The notes beneath the pieces are model-generated. The model saw only the letters and a list, made by a program, of their open reading frames with translations, had not been told where the DNA came from and searched no databases. Shown here piece after piece: positions 45,380 to 48,502 of a stretch of 48,502 nucleotides of DNA. Source of the DNA: a virus; IMG/VR virus record IMGVR_UViG_3300036770_006657, positions 1-48,502 of that record, one strand, 5' to 3'. Position numbers and translations under genes: made by a program. Position 1 is the stretch's first letter; every line of letters begins with the position of its first letter.

Positions 45380-46558
45380 TCACGAAATTGAACTGGGCTG
45401 GAATATTTCATCGTAGCTCATGCTGTTTAATTGGTCAATGACTTTGATGTAATCTCTATAAGATTGATAGACTTGGTGATCAAATCTTATGTCACGCAGC
45501 CCCAAAATATATTCTTTCACTGCCTTGGATTTCAGCCAAGGTTGTTCGGGCCACTGGTATCGCTCTGCCCAGTCTACCATTCTTTTGAAATCTTTGGGTG
45601 GCGCACCGTTGATACCCAGATGTGGATAGCCTTGAACTGTGGTCAAATGCAACATAAGGTTATTGCAATGACTCCATTCGATCAAAGCAGGCAAAGAATA
45701 CACGCTGGCATGCTGTAAGGTGTGATTAACACAGAGATCTACATTTGGAGCATCGCGTTTGACTCGTTGCACATTTGATTCTATCTCCGACCAACGACTG
45801 GGATAGCGCACATAATCATTCATTGTACCTGTACCTTCAAGACTGATGGCAATACTTGTATGTTTGATTTGTCCAATACTCCTAAGTATGCGATCACTGA
45901 CTTTGGTAAAATTGCTGTTGAATTGCAATGCGATATCGTCGGCCCTACCAATCTCCACAATCATTTCCAATATTTCTTCGGTCTGTGGAATGATCAATGG
46001 TTCGCCGCCTGTGATATCTATTCTTAGAGCAGTGGTTAGATTGGATCTCAACCAATCCATGAAACCTGGCTCTTCCCACCAATTTGCACGACCACGTACC
46101 GAATGCTGCCATTTTACCAACTGTTCTTGATTTTTGTCAAAAGTAGTGGCCCAGAGACTGCTGGCATAAGGACCACACATCATACAGCGTAGATTACATA
46201 GATTACCGAGACTGAGCTCGATGTCAAGCACATAGTCTGTGCCTTGCTTGGCTTTTTCCAGCTCAGAAGCAGGAACTCTAGAGTTCCAGTCCAACCGTAG
46301 ACTCTTGTGACCGTATTGTTCTTCTTGCCAACAGTGTTGGCATCCTGGATGTTTGATGCCAGCATTGAGATCCGCCAATATTTTTGGTCTTATTTCGCGA
46401 TTGAACCGTTCAGTGTCTTGCCAAGTGGCATAATATTCCTTGCCCACCAGGTGAGGGTGCCATTGACAGCAGGGAGCCAGAGTACCTGAATTGGTAACCC
46501 CCAGACCGTATTCTGCCAAGTGACACTTGAGAGACGTGTCCTGGGCTTCTGACATCAT
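45380..46558 (-). CDS. Radical SAM enzyme, twitch/SPASM-like (second copy)
   Basis: 392 residues; the start lies in an ATGATGA junction with the upstream gene, so either of two adjacent Met codons may serve. The cluster motif is CNLRCMMCG (CxxxCxxC), with TGGEPLI as the SAM-binding GGE and LQFNSNFT and ISLEGTG as later core strands. An N-terminal cysteine group (APCCQWHP, then GCQHCWQEE) matches the auxiliary-cluster region of phage twitch-domain radical SAM proteins. It is related in layout to the enzyme at 13435-14457 but clearly different in sequence. Substrate unknown; the linked EF-hand-loop membrane protein could be a target or partner. Confidence 0.9.
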   Translation of the reverse strand: MMSEAQDTSLKCHLAEYGLGVTNSGTLAPCCQWHPHLVGKEYYATWQDTERFNREIRPKILADLNAGIKHPGCQHCWQEEQYGHKSLRLDWNSRVPASELEKAKQGTDYVLDIELSLGNLCNLRCMMCGPYASSLWATTFDKNQEQLVKWQHSVRGRANWWEEPGFMDWLRSNLTTALRIDITGGEPLIIPQTEEILEMIVEIGRADDIALQFNSNFTKVSDRILRSIGQIKHTSIAISLEGTGTMNDYVRYPSRWSEIESNVQRVKRDAPNVDLCVNHTLQHASVYSLPALIEWSHCNNLMLHLTTVQGYPHLGINGAPPKDFKRMVDWAERYQWPEQPWLKSKAVKEYILGLRDIRFDHQVYQSYRDYIKVIDQLNSMSYDEIFQPSSIS

Positions 46559-46860
46559 TTAGCGGGTTTTTTGGTCGTGGATTTTCGTTGATTTGTTGTC
46601 CGGGCTTTGGCAACTGTGCGCTTGGCAGCAGCTTTGGTTTTATTGACCACAGCTTTTGCATCTTCGCTGTCGAGTTTGCCATCTTTGTTGACATCCATGA
46701 CCTGCTTGACTGTGTCTACTGTGTTGGATACTGCTTGTGTGAGGTCTTGGACATCAACTCGACTGTCTTGATTGACATCAATACCTTTGCGCCGATTCAC
46801 AAAAACTACAGCACCTACAGCTACTACGACTGCGCCGATGATTAAAATAATTGGATCCAT
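46555..46860 (-). CDS. Membrane-anchored protein with two EF-hand/dockerin-type calcium loops
   Basis: 101 residues. Residues 1-22 are a membrane helix (PIILIIGAVVVAVGAVVF). Two 12-residue loops follow with the EF-hand calcium pattern: D28-N30-D32-D36-D39 (DVNQDSRVDVQD) and D56-N58-D60-D64-D67 (DVNKDGKLDSED). The spacing is like dockerin duplicated loops. The last 30 residues are Lys/Thr/Arg-rich and disordered. AAAGGAG precedes the start. It should be an inner-membrane protein that binds two calcium ions; the side depends on topology. It is coupled to the radical SAM enzyme by ATGA overlap, which could be its modifier. Confidence 0.82.
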   Translation of the reverse strand: MDPIILIIGAVVVAVGAVVFVNRRKGIDVNQDSRVDVQDLTQAVSNTVDTVKQVMDVNKDGKLDSEDAKAVVNKTKAAAKRTVAKARTTNQRKSTTKKPAK

Positions 46861-46877
46861 GAGATTTCTCCTTTGCA

Positions 46878-46885
46878 GTATTTAC
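46878..46885 (-). promoter_or_regulatory. T4-late-like promoter element, minus strand
   Basis: On the minus strand this is GTAAATAC, 17 nt before the start of the 46555-46860 gene, the same spacing as the plus-strand late genes. Confidence 0.5.
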
Positions 46886-46923
46886 ACCATTTGAGATTTT
46901 GCCCAATGATATCTTGCAGGGCA

Positions 46924-46930
46924 ATAAATA
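46924..46930 (+). promoter_or_regulatory. T4-late-like promoter element of isocitrate lyase
   Basis: ATAAATA, 22 nt before the aceA ATG, with AGGAG in between. No sigma70-like -35/-10 pair is visible here, so aceA looks like a late gene. It faces the minus-strand element at 46878-46885 across about 40 nt. Confidence 0.55.
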
Positions 46931-46952
46931 GGTCATCAGGAGAATATTAGAA

Positions 46953-48236
46953 ATGGCAAGATCAGGATTTGAATCACGTGTTATTTCACTGAAGAATTCG
47001 TGGGCGACCGATGCACGCTGGCGTGGTATCACGCGGAATTACACAGCTGAACAGGTAGTGAATCTTCAAGGATCGCAGGTACCAGACCAGCCCTTTGCCC
47101 AACAACAGGCACGCAAATTATGGCGCCTGCTCAACACTCAAGACTATGTGCATACTCTGGGTGCGCTCACTGGTATGCAGGCCCTGCAGCAGGTCAAGGC
47201 CGGCCTGAAAGCCATTTACCTTTCGGGTTGGCAGGTGGCCGGAGATGCCAATCTGGCCGGGGAGATGTATCCAGATCAGAGCCTATATCCAGCCAACTCT
47301 GTGCCAGCTGTGGTGCGTAGGATCAACAACACATTCAGGCGGGCAGATCAGGTACAATGGAGCGAGGGCATGGATGGCATCGACTTCTTTGCACCCATCG
47401 TGGCCGATGCCGAAGCCGGATTTGGCGGTGTGCTCAATGCGTTCGAACTCATGAAAGCCATGATTGAAGCCGGCGCTGCCGGTGTGCACTTTGAAGATCA
47501 ATTGGCCTCGGCCAAAAAATGTGGTCACATGGGAGGGAAGGTACTTGTATCAACTCAAGAAGCTGTTAACAAACTTGTGGCAGCCCGTCTGGCAAGTGAT
47601 GTCATGGGTGTACCTACTGTGCTGCTTGCTCGTACTGACGCTGAAGCTGCCTGTCTGGTTACTAGTGACGTGGATCCAAGGGATCAGGAGTTCATCACGG
47701 GCGAGAGGACCGTAGAAGGATTCTATCGTACTCGCAACGGCCTGGAGCAGGCACTGGCTCGTGGCCTGGCCTATGCGCCCTATGCCGATCTCATCTGGTG
47801 TGAGACTGGCGTGCCTGATCTTGAGTTTGCGAAACAGTTCGCCGAAGGTATCCGCGAACAGTATCCTGATCAGATGCTGGCCTACAACTGCTCGCCCAGC
47901 TTCAACTGGAAAAAACGACTCACAGATGATGAGATAGCTAGGTTTCAGCGTGAACTCGGCGCCATGGGCTATCGATTCCAATTCATAACATTGGCCGGCT
48001 TCCACAGTCTCAACAACAGCATGTTCGAACTGGCACATGGCTATGCAAGATCCGGCATGACGGCTTTTGTAGATCTGCAAGAACGTGAGTTTGCGAACCA
48101 GAGTCTGGGATTTGAGGCGGTACGACATCAGCGTGAAGTTGGCACCGGATACTTTGACCGAGTCACCACCACCATCGAAGCCGATGCATCAACACAGGCA
48201 CTCAAAGGTTCAACCGAAGAAGAGCAGTTCCATTGA
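46953..48236 (+). CDS. aceA: Isocitrate lyase
   Basis: 427 residues, nearly the full length of E. coli AceA (434). The catalytic loop KKCGHMGGK is intact, with [14 protein letters not shown] (metal-binding Asp/Glu), YNCSPSFNW (substrate-binding NxSPSF) and a C-terminus ending TEEEQFH. It splits isocitrate to glyoxylate and succinate, bypassing the two CO2-releasing steps of the TCA cycle. Malate synthase is not in the window. A phage could use it to save carbon for building blocks, to make glyoxylate for glycine, or to support growth on acetate. It is complete and host-like and carries a late-type promoter, so it is likely expressed in infection. Confidence 0.97.
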   Translation: MARSGFESRVISLKNSWATDARWRGITRNYTAEQVVNLQGSQVPDQPFAQQQARKLWRLLNTQDYVHTLGALTGMQALQQVKAGLKAIYLSGWQVAGDANLAGEMYPDQSLYPANSVPAVVRRINNTFRRADQVQWSEGMDGIDFFAPIVADAEAGFGGVLNAFELMKAMIEAGAAGVHFEDQLASAKKCGHMGGKVLVSTQEAVNKLVAARLASDVMGVPTVLLARTDAEAACLVTSDVDPRDQEFITGERTVEGFYRTRNGLEQALARGLAYAPYADLIWCETGVPDLEFAKQFAEGIREQYPDQMLAYNCSPSFNWKKRLTDDEIARFQRELGAMGYRFQFITLAGFHSLNNSMFELAHGYARSGMTAFVDLQEREFANQSLGFEAVRHQREVGTGYFDRVTTTIEADASTQALKGSTEEEQFH

Positions 48237-48424
48237 ACACCGTTGAACGCATCTGGGCGCGTGCCACTGGGCATGTAATGGGAACCAACGATCAAGATCG
48301 CCCCCGGATACCCATCCTCACGCTGCGTGAAGCCAGGATAGCTCTGGCTCTCAAGACTTCGTGGGTGGTAATACACGTCGTGACCTGCGGTTTTATTATT
48401 GCCAACACGATCCGACATTGGTAG
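48233..48424 (+). CDS. Small membrane protein downstream of aceA
   Basis: 63 residues from a TTG at 48233 that overlaps the aceA stop as TTGA. A polar N-terminal part ([18 protein letters not shown]) is followed by one membrane helix near the C-terminus ([16 protein letters not shown]). No motif recognised. Translation is coupled to aceA, so it is probably expressed with it. Its last codons overlap the start of a further membrane frame. Confidence 0.65.
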   Translation: MNTVERIWARATGHVMGTNDQDRPRIPILTLREARIALALKTSWVVIHVVTCGFIIANTIRHW

Positions 48425-48502
48425 ACATCCTGCTTCTTCTGCTGTTGACGGTCGGCGTCCTGATCCATGTCTGGGCTGTGTGGGAGATATTTCGCCGAAA
48501 TC
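48418..48502 (+). CDS. Partial membrane protein (cut by window end)
   Basis: A TTG at 48418 opens a frame that stays open to the window edge: 28 codons with a run of Leu then VGVLIHVWAVWEIF, a membrane helix. It overlaps the previous stop by 7 nt. The 3' part lies outside the window, so length and role are unknown. The start is uncertain. Confidence 0.45.
   Translation, partial: MVDILLLLLLTVGVLIHVWAVWEIFRRN

Noticed and set aside
1-48502. The window is exactly 48,502 bases, the length of phage lambda.
   Set aside because: The sequence does not begin with the lambda left end and encodes T4-type and host-type genes absent from lambda. The equal length is coincidence or windowing.
1-48502. Bacterial chromosome fragment, given aceA, clpX, clpS, iscU and rpsU.
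   Set aside because: These genes are interspersed with T4-type replication genes, PAAR and fibre genes, late promoters and minimal spacing throughout, and no bacterial operon context surrounds them.
1-48502. CRISPR arrays, insertion sequences, att sites, tRNA genes.
   Set aside because: No regularly spaced repeats, transposase or integrase motifs, or cloverleaf sequences were found by reading both strands.

Overview
The window looks like an internal segment of a large T4-like tailed phage genome (Caudoviricetes, myovirus type) that probably infects a proteobacterium. It is not a bacterial chromosome: almost every gene abuts or overlaps the next through ATGA, GTGA, TTGA or TGATG junctions. 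T4-type replication and repair genes (UvsW, DnaB-type helicase, TOPRIM primase, ATP-dependent DNA ligase, a probable gp62-like clamp-loader subunit, NrdA/NrdB/glutaredoxin) are interleaved with virion genes (PAAR tip, beta-helix tail spike, fibre proteins, structural proteins) and with short conserved proteins that I recognise from marine T4-like phages. Both window ends cut genes. No tRNA, rRNA, CRISPR array, insertion sequence or integrase was seen.

Layout: 1-2184 glycosyltransferases and a cytidylyltransferase-cupin fusion; 2202-2759 a late virion-type gene; 2968-8820 an AAA+ ATPase, UvsW, probable gp62, a zinc-finger protein and a short DnaE-like protein; 9196-9972 virion protein; 10011-12390 primase and helicase; 12387-15226 an AT-rich four-gene insert with a radical SAM enzyme; 15616-20561 a late block holding an unusual protein with two nucleotidyltransferase signatures, an XhlA-like membrane protein and virion proteins; 20570-22804 sulfotransferase, IscU, IscA and a PD-(D/E)XK nuclease; 22818-24434 tail spike; 24867-28614 nrdA, nrdB and glutaredoxin; 29101-31297 PAAR and a large tail-associated protein; 31377-33018 ligase and two small membrane proteins; about 33050-33290 a promoter-driven, strongly folded non-coding RNA or leader; 33298-35097 small protein and coiled-coil membrane protein; 35101-37652 ClpX, ribosomal protein S21, Hsp20 and ClpS; 37656-43384 phosphoesterase, sugar dehydrogenase, 2OG-type oxygenase, amidinotransferase and fibre genes; 43395-44411 UvdE; 44465-46860 a secreted cysteine-rich protein, membrane proteins, a second radical SAM enzyme and an EF-hand-loop membrane protein; 46953-48236 isocitrate lyase.

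Two promoter classes are visible. Host sigma70-like promoters (TTGACY, 17 bp spacer, TACACT/TATAAT-like -10) precede replication and repair genes, two of them so close to the start codon that the mRNA would be leaderless. T4-late-like NTAAATA elements precede virion genes, isocitrate lyase and several minus-strand genes, often 17-18 nt before the ATG. hsp20 carries both types superimposed, with a dyad filling the spacer.

Taken together the accessory genes suggest a phage that takes over host protein quality control (ClpX, ClpS, Hsp20, S21), iron-sulfur assembly (IscU, IscA), nucleotide supply (NrdAB, Grx), central carbon flow (AceA) and surface or small-molecule chemistry (glycosyltransferases, sulfotransferase, amidinotransferase, radical SAM enzymes). 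All functional statements rest on reading motifs in the translated sequence and on remembered family features; no database search was run.
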